A stretch of DNA of 26,709 bases from JAJDBU01 sp046756925 (GTDB lineage: Bacteria > Nitrospirota > Nitrospiria > SBBL01 > JAADHI01), in NCBI GenBank assembly GCA_046756925.1, contig JBHHXH010000035.1, forward strand, positions 1-26,709, written 5' to 3'. The notes under the pieces are model-generated. The model saw only the letters and a program-made list of their open reading frames with translations. It searched no databases and was not told where the DNA came from. This document shows, piece by piece, positions 1 to 6,931 of this stretch. Both the position numbers and the translations under genes were made by a program. Within the stretch, counting starts at the first letter, position 1. Every line of letters begins with the position of its first letter.

Positions 1-69
1 ACTATACCAATATTGCTACAATAAATCTCTATATTTATTGGCCAAGTTAATAATGATTTTTTTCTGTGT

Positions 70-107
70 CGATGAAACGCATCGGTTATTGGATCAACAT
101 CCGATCC
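70..107 (-). terminator. Possible 3' hairpins after the sucrose operon
   Basis: Just past the amylosucrase stop codon are two short inverted repeats: GGATC/GATCC (91-95 with 103-107, 7-base loop) and CGATG/CATCG (70-74 with 80-84, 5-base loop). Read on the minus strand there is no T-tract after either one, so this is not a textbook intrinsic terminator. It may protect the 3' end of the message or mean nothing. Confidence 0.25.
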
Positions 108-2063
108 CTACTGCATGGCGAGCCAAGAAAACTGATAGCCCTGTAGCACGATACGGTTATTGATGATTTGAGGAAATTCGCCCGAGTAGAGATCCTTCAA
201 TGCGCCGAACCGAGATTGCCATCGATTCCCGAGAACCTTTAAATCCAAATACTGCGGTGCCGTACTAAAATTGCCGACAACCAATACGGAACTGTACGGC
301 AATTCGGGATGGGTCCGCAAAAAAACAAATAATTGCGGATGATCGACTTCGAGCAGATCCCGATTGTTGTAGTCTGCAAAGGCAGGAATTTCCTTACGCA
401 CGGCAATCATTTTCTTCAAGGCAATGAAAATTCTTTGTTCGATGGTCCCATGCCGATTCCTTAGGGCCGCTTTATCCCATTCGATCACCGGCCGATGCAT
501 CCATCGATTGTCATTCATGCGTCTTTTTTCTTCGAGAAAATGGTAATTATTGGTCGTGCCGATTTCGTCTCCGTAATAAAGCAGTGGGATACCCCCGAAA
601 GAAAGAATCATGCTATGCAGTAAAATAATGAGTCGTACGGACTGATCGATTTCCTCCACATTTCCCTTTTCGATCGCCATCTCCAATCCGATCAGCGAAG
701 CCAACGCACCAGAGATGCGTGCGTCCCCCGTTTTATGATTATGTCCGAACTTCCGTCCTCTGGCAGGTGAATTTCCATAAGTGCCGGTAAAATACTCCAC
801 CAAAAAAAGACGATGCGCTTTCGGATCGTATCCCGCTTTTTTGATGTCGATGTCGTCAAAGCCGAGACCGATGTCGTCGTGACAACGCAGATAGTTGAGC
901 CAGGTGGCGCGATCCAACTTACTGGGAAGGCTCTGGATCCCTTCGTTGAGCAATTTGGCGTTTTTGGTCGCCACGGCGTCCCACAGAAGCGCCATATAGG
1001 TGGCGTTGTAGGCGATTTCACACTCCTTGGCGATCACGGCATCTTCACCGAAATATTTATTGACTTCCACCGGCGCGACAATCGCTTCGGCGATGAATAA
1101 TAGTCCGGGCGCGGTCACTTGGCAGCAATCCTTCATGAGTTGCAATACCAAGTGGGCCTCCCGTTCGTTTTGGCAGATCGTCCCGATTTTCTTCCATAAA
1201 AAGGCAACCGCATCGAGGCGAAGAATGTCCGCTCCTTGGTTCGACCAAAAAAGGATGACATCGAGCATTTCAATAAATACGGCCGGATTGCTGTAGTTGA
1301 GATCCCATTGGAAATTGTTGAAAACGGTCATGACCCATTTTCCCATGGTTTCGTCCCAAGTAAAATTTCCAGGGGCCGTCTCGGGAAAGACTTCAGGCAT
1401 CGATTCTTCATAACGATCCGGGATTTCCCGGTTGTGAAAGATATAGTAGTAATCTTGATAGCCCCGATGTCCGCTTCTCGCCTTCCTTGCCCACTCGTGT
1501 TCGTTGGAGGTATGATTCATCACCACATCCAATACGAGAAGAATGTTCCGTTTCCGCAAGGCCCGTGACAATGAAGCCAGTTCCTGAAGCGTTCCGACAC
1601 GGCGGTCCACTTCCCGAAAATTACTGACGGCATATCCTCCATCGCTGGCCTCTCGCGGACATTGTAGGATCGGCATGATATGAAGTAGATTCACCCCGAG
1701 TTCTTGAAAATAGGAGATCTTCGATTCAAGTCCTTTCAAGTCCCCCGCGAATCCATCGCTGTAGACGGCCATCCCAACCCACTCTTGACTCAAGAACCAA
1801 TTAAAGTCTTTTTCACGTGCGCTGTCTATTTTTTTGAGATGATTCGGCCGCGCGATATATTGCCGCGCCAAGGTTTCCACCAAACGAAGCGTTTGGCTCT
1901 TAAAATCGCTCCGATGACCATATAGTTGATGAAATAGCGTATAGATCGCATAAAAATTTGCACCCAACCGGGTATAGAACTGTCGAAGATGCTGTTTTTT
2001 TATATCCGGGTTCAGCTCGTTAAGGATTTCATTGAGCAGGGAGTGCGAGACCTGTTCGTACAT
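108..2063 (-). CDS. ams: Amylosucrase (GH13 sucrose glucosyltransferase)
   Basis: Amylosucrase (651 aa) transfers the glucose of sucrose onto alpha-1,4-glucan and releases fructose. The alpha-amylase barrel motifs are all visible: DVVMNHTSNEHEW near residue 180, RLDAVAF with the nucleophile Asp near 284, FIAEAI with the acid/base Glu near 326, and CHDDIGLGF with the transition-state His/Asp near 395-396. These positions and the HDDIG form match the amylosucrase subfamily (Neisseria enzyme about 636 aa) better than trehalose synthase or plain amylases. An all-helical N-terminal region of about 90 residues precedes the barrel, as in the family. The ATG at 2063 is preferred over a TTG at 2066, because AGAAGGGA lies 7 bases upstream of the ATG. 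It is the last gene of the sucrose operon, 23 bases after fructokinase. Sucrose hydrolase activity cannot be excluded. Confidence 0.93.
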   Translation of the reverse strand: MYEQVSHSLLNEILNELNPDIKKQHLRQFYTRLGANFYAIYTLFHQLYGHRSDFKSQTLRLVETLARQYIARPNHLKKIDSAREKDFNWFLSQEWVGMAVYSDGFAGDLKGLESKISYFQELGVNLLHIMPILQCPREASDGGYAVSNFREVDRRVGTLQELASLSRALRKRNILLVLDVVMNHTSNEHEWARKARSGHRGYQDYYYIFHNREIPDRYEESMPEVFPETAPGNFTWDETMGKWVMTVFNNFQWDLNYSNPAVFIEMLDVILFWSNQGADILRLDAVAFLWKKIGTICQNEREAHLVLQLMKDCCQVTAPGLLFIAEAIVAPVEVNKYFGEDAVIAKECEIAYNATYMALLWDAVATKNAKLLNEGIQSLPSKLDRATWLNYLRCHDDIGLGFDDIDIKKAGYDPKAHRLFLVEYFTGTYGNSPARGRKFGHNHKTGDARISGALASLIGLEMAIEKGNVEEIDQSVRLIILLHSMILSFGGIPLLYYGDEIGTTNNYHFLEEKRRMNDNRWMHRPVIEWDKAALRNRHGTIEQRIFIALKKMIAVRKEIPAFADYNNRDLLEVDHPQLFVFLRTHPELPYSSVLVVGNFSTAPQYLDLKVLGNRWQSRFGALKDLYSGEFPQIINNRIVLQGYQFSWLAMQ

Positions 2064-2086
2064 CAAATGATCCCTTCTTGATTTTT

Positions 2087-2995
2087 TTATACTGATTTTT
2101 CAGATGGTCCATCCTTCATCCGCCATTGCTGAGTCGAAGACCGATAAAAAGCCAGGTTTTGAACCGTGGCCCCTCGGCAAGCAACCAAGCGCGATGCGAA
2201 GGATTGCGCACGAATCATGGTTTTCGCAAGTGGCCATCCTTTGACGATACCCAAGACCAGTACAGCGGCAAACGCATCTCCGGAGCCGACTGTATCGACT
2301 ACTTTTAGGGAGCGCTGCGGCGCCACCCGTACCGGCTTCGATGCTTCGGTCACGGCCAAGGCGCCATGGGCTCCGGAAGTCACGATAAGACCCTTTAGGC
2401 CATGTCGTTCACGCACTTTTGGGGCAAGTGTCTCCAAGGGCTCCTTTTCGGCATAAAGGGTTTTTAACTCCTTTTCGTTCACCTTCACCCAATCCGCGTT
2501 ATCCATCCACGACAATACCTTTTCCCGTTGCCACCAAGGTGTCCGCAAATTGACATCCAAGAAAATGATACCCTGTTGCTTCGCGCTTAGGCGCTCGAAG
2601 GTCTGCGCAGAGGTCTGATTTCGAAGCGCCAAGCTGCCGTGGTACAACACGCGACTCTGCTCGGCTTCCATCCTTGTTTCCGAGATATAGTCATAGGCAC
2701 AGTCTGCAACGATATCGTAATGCGGTTCTCCATTCTCCAAAACGATATTCACCATGCCGGTCGGCCGTGTTTGATCGGTTTGCAGAAATCGCGTATCCAT
2801 TCCCCACCGCCGCATGGCGGCACGAATGTCTTTTCCCGCATCGTCACTTCCAACGCGGCTGATCACGTAGGGATGCAAACCGAAGGCTTGCAGATGCCAG
2901 GCCAGATTAAAAGGAGCGCCGCCCAAAACCCGGCTGCCATCCGGAAAATGGTCGTAGAGCACCTCTCCAAATACACAGACCGATAAAGAATTCAT
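2087..2995 (-). CDS. Fructokinase (PfkB/ribokinase family)
   Basis: This sugar kinase (302 aa) should phosphorylate fructose with ATP to fructose-6-phosphate. The N-terminal glycine-rich motif (VLGGAPFNLAWHL, near residue 25) and the C-terminal PfkB signature VDTVGSGDAFAA (near 234-245), which carries the catalytic Asp, are intact. Length is normal for the family. The family alone does not fix the sugar. Fructose is inferred from the neighbours: sucrose-phosphate synthase and phosphatase upstream and amylosucrase, which releases fructose, downstream; the same gene set (with the kinase named fruK) is known in methanotrophs. ATG at 2995 is chosen because AGG lies 5 bases upstream; a GTG at 3001 directly abutting the preceding stop codon is the alternative. 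Confidence 0.88.
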   Translation of the reverse strand: MNSLSVCVFGEVLYDHFPDGSRVLGGAPFNLAWHLQAFGLHPYVISRVGSDDAGKDIRAAMRRWGMDTRFLQTDQTRPTGMVNIVLENGEPHYDIVADCAYDYISETRMEAEQSRVLYHGSLALRNQTSAQTFERLSAKQQGIIFLDVNLRTPWWQREKVLSWMDNADWVKVNEKELKTLYAEKEPLETLAPKVRERHGLKGLIVTSGAHGALAVTEASKPVRVAPQRSLKVVDTVGSGDAFAAVLVLGIVKGWPLAKTMIRAQSFASRLVACRGATVQNLAFYRSSTQQWRMKDGPSEKSV

Positions 2996-3001
2996 CGTCA
3001 C

Positions 3002-3889
3002 CTATTTTTCAGACAACGCGCAATCGATCCAATCTCTTGTTTGCGGCAGATAGCGCAACATCCCCTCTAGTATACCCGCACTATAGTTTCCATTCATGCC
3101 CGAGATTCCTCCTTTGCCCGAGATTCCTCCTTTGGCAATGTAGAGTGAATCTGACGTGCCTCGCTGCTTGGCCCCCTGCAGCGCCCGGCGGCGGACATCG
3201 GTCGATGCATTGGCAACCAGCACCGTGTGAAGCGGGCTGACGAGTACTTCCATGTCATTGCCGCTGTCACCTGCAAACAGGGTGTTTTCAACAGAAAATC
3301 CTTTATGCTGCATCAAAAAACGCAGTGCGTCATATTTCGTTGCCCGCGCCGGCACGATATCCAACAACTCGATATTCGCCCTCACATCCACACTCCAGAT
3401 AAGACCGGCCCGTATCTCATACGCATCCAAGCGCTGACGAATGGCGTGGAGCAGACGGGATTGTTTCGAACCCGGCAAAATGTCATAACTCAATTTAAAA
3501 TCGCCCTGTTTCTCCTTCTCCTGCAGACGCATACCGGTGATGCCTGTCAGCTTCCTTTCGAGATCCTTGCGGTTGCACCCCTTCCAGTCCGATGCAATTT
3601 CCGTCGCCCAACTGCTCCAAGGTTGCCAATCTGCATGCGAGCCGTTTTGAACGATGCTATAAATCGTCGTTCCAACATCTCCAATAACATAATCGGGAAG
3701 CGGCAATGCATATCCGCACATGGCCTCCTCCACCAAGGCCTTGTGCCGGCCGGTCGCATAGGCCAGGGTGACCTCTGTTCTCGACGCCACTTTGGCAAAG
3801 CGCTCCCGGGCACCTGGAGACTCAGTCTCCGGGCCGTTCGGCAACAAGGTTCGGTCTAAATCCGTACACACCAGGATACGTCCGTTCAT
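3002..3889 (-). CDS. spp: Sucrose-6-phosphate phosphatase (HAD superfamily)
   Basis: This 295-aa cytoplasmic HAD hydrolase should dephosphorylate sucrose-6-phosphate to sucrose. Motif I, DLDRT (Asp10 nucleophile, Asp12), motif II ATGR (44-47), a Lys near 185 and the metal-binding GDSGND (207-212) are all present, so it looks catalytically competent. The segment after motif IV (SLYIAKGGISG...MNGNYSAGILEG) resembles the sucrose-phosphatase C-terminal signature rather than mannosyl-3-phosphoglycerate phosphatase, which is the main alternative. It carries an in-frame duplication of six residues (KGGISG twice, 253-264). The start overlaps the sps stop by four bases (ATGA), implying translational coupling. 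Confidence 0.88.
   Translation of the reverse strand: MNGRILVCTDLDRTLLPNGPETESPGARERFAKVASRTEVTLAYATGRHKALVEEAMCGYALPLPDYVIGDVGTTIYSIVQNGSHADWQPWSSWATEIASDWKGCNRKDLERKLTGITGMRLQEKEKQGDFKLSYDILPGSKQSRLLHAIRQRLDAYEIRAGLIWSVDVRANIELLDIVPARATKYDALRFLMQHKGFSVENTLFAGDSGNDMEVLVSPLHTVLVANASTDVRRRALQGAKQRGTSDSLYIAKGGISGKGGISGMNGNYSAGILEGMLRYLPQTRDWIDCALSEK
3099..3134. repeat. Perfect 18-bp tandem duplication inside spp
   Basis: The 18-base unit CCCGAGATTCCTCCTTTG occurs twice in direct contact (3099-3116 and 3117-3134). It is a multiple of three, so the reading frame is kept and the protein gains one extra KGGISG unit. This is the product expected of replication slippage. Confidence 0.9.
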
Positions 3890-6039
3890 GATTCTTGGGG
3901 AACCTTACATGTATCGAAAAAATCGTAATGCTCAATGGCGTCTAAGATCCCCAAAATATATGCTTGGTGAGAAAAATAGATGCCTTCCATATCGCGCAGA
4001 TGAGCCAACTCCTCATGGTGCTTGTTGGACAAGACAACCGCGAGGGTGTTTCCCAGTAACATGTCTTCGTCGCTTCCGGATCCACCTGCAACCAATATGC
4101 GTTCGAAGGGAATCTCCCAACGTTGCGCAAAATATCTCAGGGCTTGTCCCTTAGATGCGCGAACCGGGAGAACATTGAGATGGCATCCAAAGGAATATAT
4201 GACATTCACGGTTTGCTCTTGAGAATGCATCAAGGCATTGATCGTTTCCAGGGACGGGGCCTTCTCCGGATCGTAGGTATAAGACAATTTAAAACGGCTC
4301 TGCTCTCGCTTCGGTTGAGGCTCCAACCCCGGTATCCCATCGAGAATCCGCTCGACGGCTTTGGGTTTCCAGAGGTGCTCGATATGTTCGGCCCAAAATC
4401 CATCCGCAGTGAGAGACGGCAAGTAATGGATCTGCGTGCCTAAACCGGTGATCAGCACATCCGGCATGGGAATACCGTGTTTTTTGATAACCACCAGCGC
4501 GTCGTTAAAGCGCCGAGCGGTCGCGATACCGAAACATGTTGATTTTCGATGTCCGTTCAAAAGGGCAATCCATTCTTTCAAACCAACCGGATGCCCGTGC
4601 AGGTTTAAATCCAAGCCGCAAAAAAAGGCACGGTCACGATAGCGCATGGAAGCGCGTGGCATTATAGGCGGTGCCTTCGGCTCTCGCTTTTCAACCAATG
4701 GTTTCACTTCCCGCAAATACCGTTCCGCATGTGTTGTCCAGGAATAAAATCTGCGGACGCCTTCAATACCGTTTTGTGCATATGCTCGTCGGCGACGCGA
4801 ATCTTTTAGTATGGACAGCAAGGCTTTGACTATCGCCTGTTTATCGAGTGGATCGACCAGGCATCCGTTCTTGCAGTTGGCGATAATATCGCGGGGGCCT
4901 CCGTTTTCCGTTGCCACAACGGGCAAGCCGCTCGCCGCCGCTTCAAGCAAGGTCAGGCCGAAGGGTTCCGTCAGTGCAGGATTGACAAATACGCCTCTCG
5001 AAGCCGCCGCCATTCGATAAATTTCCGGAACATCCTCGGGACGATGCTTTTTGGGTATGGCCACTCTTCCATACAAGTTATAACTATCGATCGTTAAGAG
5101 AATCGTCGTAAGAACGCCTTGGCCGTGGCTGTCCATTTCGCGAATATCTTCGCGGTTGCCCATGACAATCACCAAATTGGCCATTTCCTGAAGCACGATG
5201 GATTCACCGAAGGCTTCAAGAAGCGTGACGATATTTTTCCGTTCGTCCGGGCGAGATAAGGCCAATATAATCGGTTTTTCAGGCGCTTTTAAAAACGTGG
5301 ATATCTGATCTTTAAATGCGGCGTCATTTTCCTTTTTACCAGGCGGGTAAAACTTCACCAAGTCCGTGCCCGGGGGAATCACGGTCATGCGCTCAGGTTG
5401 ATAGGTGTCGTATAACTCATACTGCTCCTCGATTTCATTTTGGGTGCTGGTAATCACGAGGTCCGCATTGGCCAGCACTTCTTCTTCCGCCTCTATGCGG
5501 CGACTCATGTTGTAGCGCTTCTCAAGGTCGGTGCGGCTAAAGCCGTTTGCCAACAAGCGGCGGCGTTTATCCCGACCCAGTGAATGACCTGTATATACCA
5601 GGGGTATTCCAAGAAGGTTGGAGAGCCGCATCCCCACATAACCGGCATCGGCATAATGGCTGTGTAGGATATCGGGCATGTGCGGCTGTTCATTCAAATA
5701 GTTGAATAGGTTATCCGAAAATATATCCAAGCAATCCCATAAGGCTTCTTTTGGGAGGTAATCCTCCGGGCCGGCATCGACACGAACGATCCGCGCCGTA
5801 TTCGAAAGGGTTTCTATTTTATTCGCGTAATCCAAGCCGATATTCGGGTCGGTGAAACGCCGCGTCACCAAATCAATCTGTGAGACCTCTTTTCTTTTTG
5901 ACAGGGCAAGCGCGAGATCGACGACATATTTTGTCTGCCCTCCCGTATCGGCGTCCCGACCCAACTCCAGATCCTTCCCGCGGATGAGGCCATGAATGCT
6001 GATCGACACGATATATAAAGACTTTCTTTTTATCTTCAT
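3886..6039 (-). CDS. sps: Sucrose-phosphate synthase with degenerate phosphatase domain
   Basis: The enzyme (717 aa) joins UDP-glucose and fructose-6-phosphate into sucrose-6-phosphate. Residues about 5-445 form a GT-B glycosyltransferase (GT4): SIHGLIRGKDLELGRDADTG and TGGQT near the N-terminus, TGHSLGRDKRRR (about 150), SRPDERKN (about 262) and EPFGLTLLE (about 358-366) are hallmarks of sucrose-phosphate synthases. From about 470 to the end is a sucrose-phosphatase-like HAD domain, but its first motif reads GLDLNLHG instead of DxDxT, so the second Asp is missing and the domain is probably regulatory. ATG at 6039 is chosen because KSLYIVSISIHGL is the conserved N-terminus; an in-frame ATG at 6096 would add 19 residues unlike the family. 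Neither start has a clear Shine-Dalgarno. First gene of the operon; no convincing promoter was found upstream. Confidence 0.94.
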   Translation of the reverse strand: MKIKRKSLYIVSISIHGLIRGKDLELGRDADTGGQTKYVVDLALALSKRKEVSQIDLVTRRFTDPNIGLDYANKIETLSNTARIVRVDAGPEDYLPKEALWDCLDIFSDNLFNYLNEQPHMPDILHSHYADAGYVGMRLSNLLGIPLVYTGHSLGRDKRRRLLANGFSRTDLEKRYNMSRRIEAEEEVLANADLVITSTQNEIEEQYELYDTYQPERMTVIPPGTDLVKFYPPGKKENDAAFKDQISTFLKAPEKPIILALSRPDERKNIVTLLEAFGESIVLQEMANLVIVMGNREDIREMDSHGQGVLTTILLTIDSYNLYGRVAIPKKHRPEDVPEIYRMAAASRGVFVNPALTEPFGLTLLEAAASGLPVVATENGGPRDIIANCKNGCLVDPLDKQAIVKALLSILKDSRRRRAYAQNGIEGVRRFYSWTTHAERYLREVKPLVEKREPKAPPIMPRASMRYRDRAFFCGLDLNLHGHPVGLKEWIALLNGHRKSTCFGIATARRFNDALVVIKKHGIPMPDVLITGLGTQIHYLPSLTADGFWAEHIEHLWKPKAVERILDGIPGLEPQPKREQSRFKLSYTYDPEKAPSLETINALMHSQEQTVNVIYSFGCHLNVLPVRASKGQALRYFAQRWEIPFERILVAGGSGSDEDMLLGNTLAVVLSNKHHEELAHLRDMEGIYFSHQAYILGILDAIEHYDFFDTCKVPQES

Positions 6040-6376
6040 TGGCTCAGGGAAAACAATACGAAAGAAGATAAGACATTCCACACAAAAAGAACACATGGAT
6101 CGGCATTTAAAAAAATGCGTGTATTTAAAGGTTCTTTACCAACCGACAAGGCTTGTATGCGTGTCCCCCAAAAACCCGCTTTCTCTTTAAGCCAAGACAG
6201 GCTCGAGACAGACGCAAGGATCGTCTTGGAGGCGCCTCTCGATCATTGGAAGCTCGAATCTCTTTCCTTCTCCACCGGCTGTGAACTGGAGAAACAAACC
6301 CTTGATATGCTTAAACTATACATCCATTAAATGTTTCTTTCAAACAGACGGTTCTTTTAATATTGAGAATGCAAAC

Positions 6377-6406
6377 AAAAAAATACCGATTTTCAAAGCG
6401 GTATTT
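6377..6406 (-). terminator. Intrinsic terminator-like hairpin, minus strand
   Basis: AAATACCG (6381-6388) and CGGTATTT (6399-6406) form a perfect 8-bp stem with a 10-base loop. On the minus strand the stem runs into seven consecutive T residues (complement of 6377-6383), the layout of a Rho-independent terminator. No protein gene is visible just upstream on that strand, so it may end a small RNA or readthrough transcription. On the plus strand it is followed only by a weak T-rich stretch. Confidence 0.55.
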
Positions 6407-6597
6407 CATTATCGCTTGATGCACTCAAGAGATACACTAAAACCCCTTCATCCGACTGGACGTAACCTAAACCGACTGCCTTATTTTCCCCTGGGTGCGG
6501 AATATTTCCCCAGCTTCTATTTCACATTTCTCAATAAAAATACAGAACTTAAAAAAAAACGCATTAAATATTAAACATCTATAACCGACATCCACTT

Positions 6598-6613
6598 CGG
6601 CATCTTCTTTGCT
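6598..6613 (+). promoter_or_regulatory. Candidate sigma-54 (RpoN) promoter
   Basis: CGGCATCTTCTTTGCT has GG (6599-6600) and GC (6611-6612) separated by exactly 10 bases, as sigma-54 promoters require. It keeps GGCA and TTGCT of the consensus TGGCACG-N4-TTGCW, with mismatches at the first T and at the CG. The predicted start of transcription is near 6624, three bases before the first leader hairpin, and the direction is toward the 6932 gene. No RpoN activator is encoded in the window. Confidence 0.45.
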
Positions 6614-6626
6614 TTATATCAAGTAG

Positions 6627-6673
6627 CAGGTTTGTTCCTAATAAAACCTGGAGGGAGACATTTGAGGAACAAA
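6627..6673 (+). promoter_or_regulatory. Two mutually exclusive leader hairpins
   Basis: CAGGTTT (6627-6633) pairs perfectly with AAACCTG (6644-6650). TTTGTTCCT (6631-6639) pairs perfectly with AGGAACAAA (6665-6673). The two stems share bases 6631-6633 and cannot form together. The second stem encloses a GGAGGG Shine-Dalgarno-like run (6650-6655) and a TTG (6662-6664). A third small stem AAACAC/GTGTTT (6673-6688) follows. This is the arrangement expected of a switchable RNA leader, but no known riboswitch class was recognised. Confidence 0.35.
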
Positions 6674-6769
6674 AACACGATGGTGTTTATCCATTACAAG
6701 GTGAAGGTTTATCGAGCCACTGACTTGCGAGAGTGCTGTTCTGTTGTCGGTGTAATAGGCGTTGATTAA
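6662..6769 (+). CDS. Possible 35-codon leader ORF (TTG start)
   Basis: A TTG at 6662 is preceded by GGAGGG with a 6-base gap and opens a 35-codon frame ending in TAA at 6767-6769. An in-frame ATG lies at codon 7 (6680). The product would be slightly basic, with no domain and no obvious run of one amino acid that would mark a classic attenuation peptide. The frame ends inside the AGGCG/CGCCT hairpin at 6757-6775. It is supported only by the ribosome binding site and by its place in a structured leader, and chance is a real possibility. Confidence 0.25.
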   Translation: MRNKNTMVFIHYKVKVYRATDLRECCSVVGVIGVD

Positions 6770-6782
6770 TCGCCTCTTTTTA
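6757..6782 (+). terminator. Weak terminator-like hairpin in the leader
   Basis: AGGCG (6757-6761) pairs with CGCCT (6771-6775) around a 9-base loop, followed by CTTTTTA. The stem is only five base pairs but GC-rich. It sits about 130 bases downstream of the predicted sigma-54 start and upstream of the 6932 gene, so it could be an attenuator or terminator of a short leader transcript. Confidence 0.35.
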
Positions 6783-6785
6783 TCT

Positions 6786-6902
6786 ATGCGACCGATTTCC
6801 ACCCCCTCTGAATTCCAATTCGATCTCAGCATATTTCAGTCCATTATCCTGATCCTGCTCAGCATAATTGAATTCCTCATATTAGGAAAAAGAAGGATAT
6901 AA
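6786..6902 (+). CDS. Possible 38-aa single-pass membrane protein
   Basis: A frame from ATG 6786 to TAA 6900-6902 encodes 38 residues: a polar N-terminus (MRPISTPSEFQFD), one strongly hydrophobic stretch of about 19 residues rich in Ile and Leu (SIFQSIILILLSIIEFLIL, residues 15-33), and a basic tail GKRRI. This is the architecture of a small inner-membrane protein with a cytoplasmic positive end. The weakness is the start: there is no Shine-Dalgarno before the ATG. An in-frame TTG at 6762 overlaps the end of the upstream 35-codon frame and might be used by coupling. The stop codon is 29 bases before the next gene. No family recognised. Confidence 0.33.
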   Translation: MRPISTPSEFQFDLSIFQSIILILLSIIEFLILGKRRI

Positions 6903-6931
6903 AGAATACGTTTAGATGGAAGGAGGTCAAA

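Larger units (their letters stand above)
6040..6931. other. Long intergenic region between divergent sucrose operon and 6932 gene
   Basis: These 892 bases hold no long convincing gene. They contain a small hairpin GCATTT/AAATGC (6103-6118) upstream of sps, a minus-strand terminator-like hairpin (6381-6406), a pair of CCGACTG direct repeats 20 bases apart (6452 and 6472), a sigma-54-like promoter (6598-6613), two alternative hairpins (6627-6673), and two candidate small ORFs (6662-6769 and 6786-6902). Apart from the small hairpin they are listed separately. The longer reading frames in the region (for example 6281-6574 plus) have no ribosome binding site or recognisable composition and are not called. 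Confidence 0.7.

Noticed and set aside
3227..3859. 210-codon open frame on the plus strand
   Set aside because: Antisense to the sucrose phosphatase with intact HAD motifs.
6103..6118. GCATTT-AAAA-AAATGC hairpin upstream of sps as an operator or terminator
   Set aside because: Short, AT-rich and without a T-tract or recognisable half-site; could easily be chance.
6281..6574. 97-codon open frame on the plus strand upstream of the 6932 gene
   Set aside because: No ribosome binding site, AT-driven Lys/Asn/Phe composition, and it runs across the minus-strand terminator hairpin; not convincing.
6638..6832. 64-codon open frame on the minus strand
   Set aside because: Opposite the structured leader; no ribosome binding site and no recognisable pattern.
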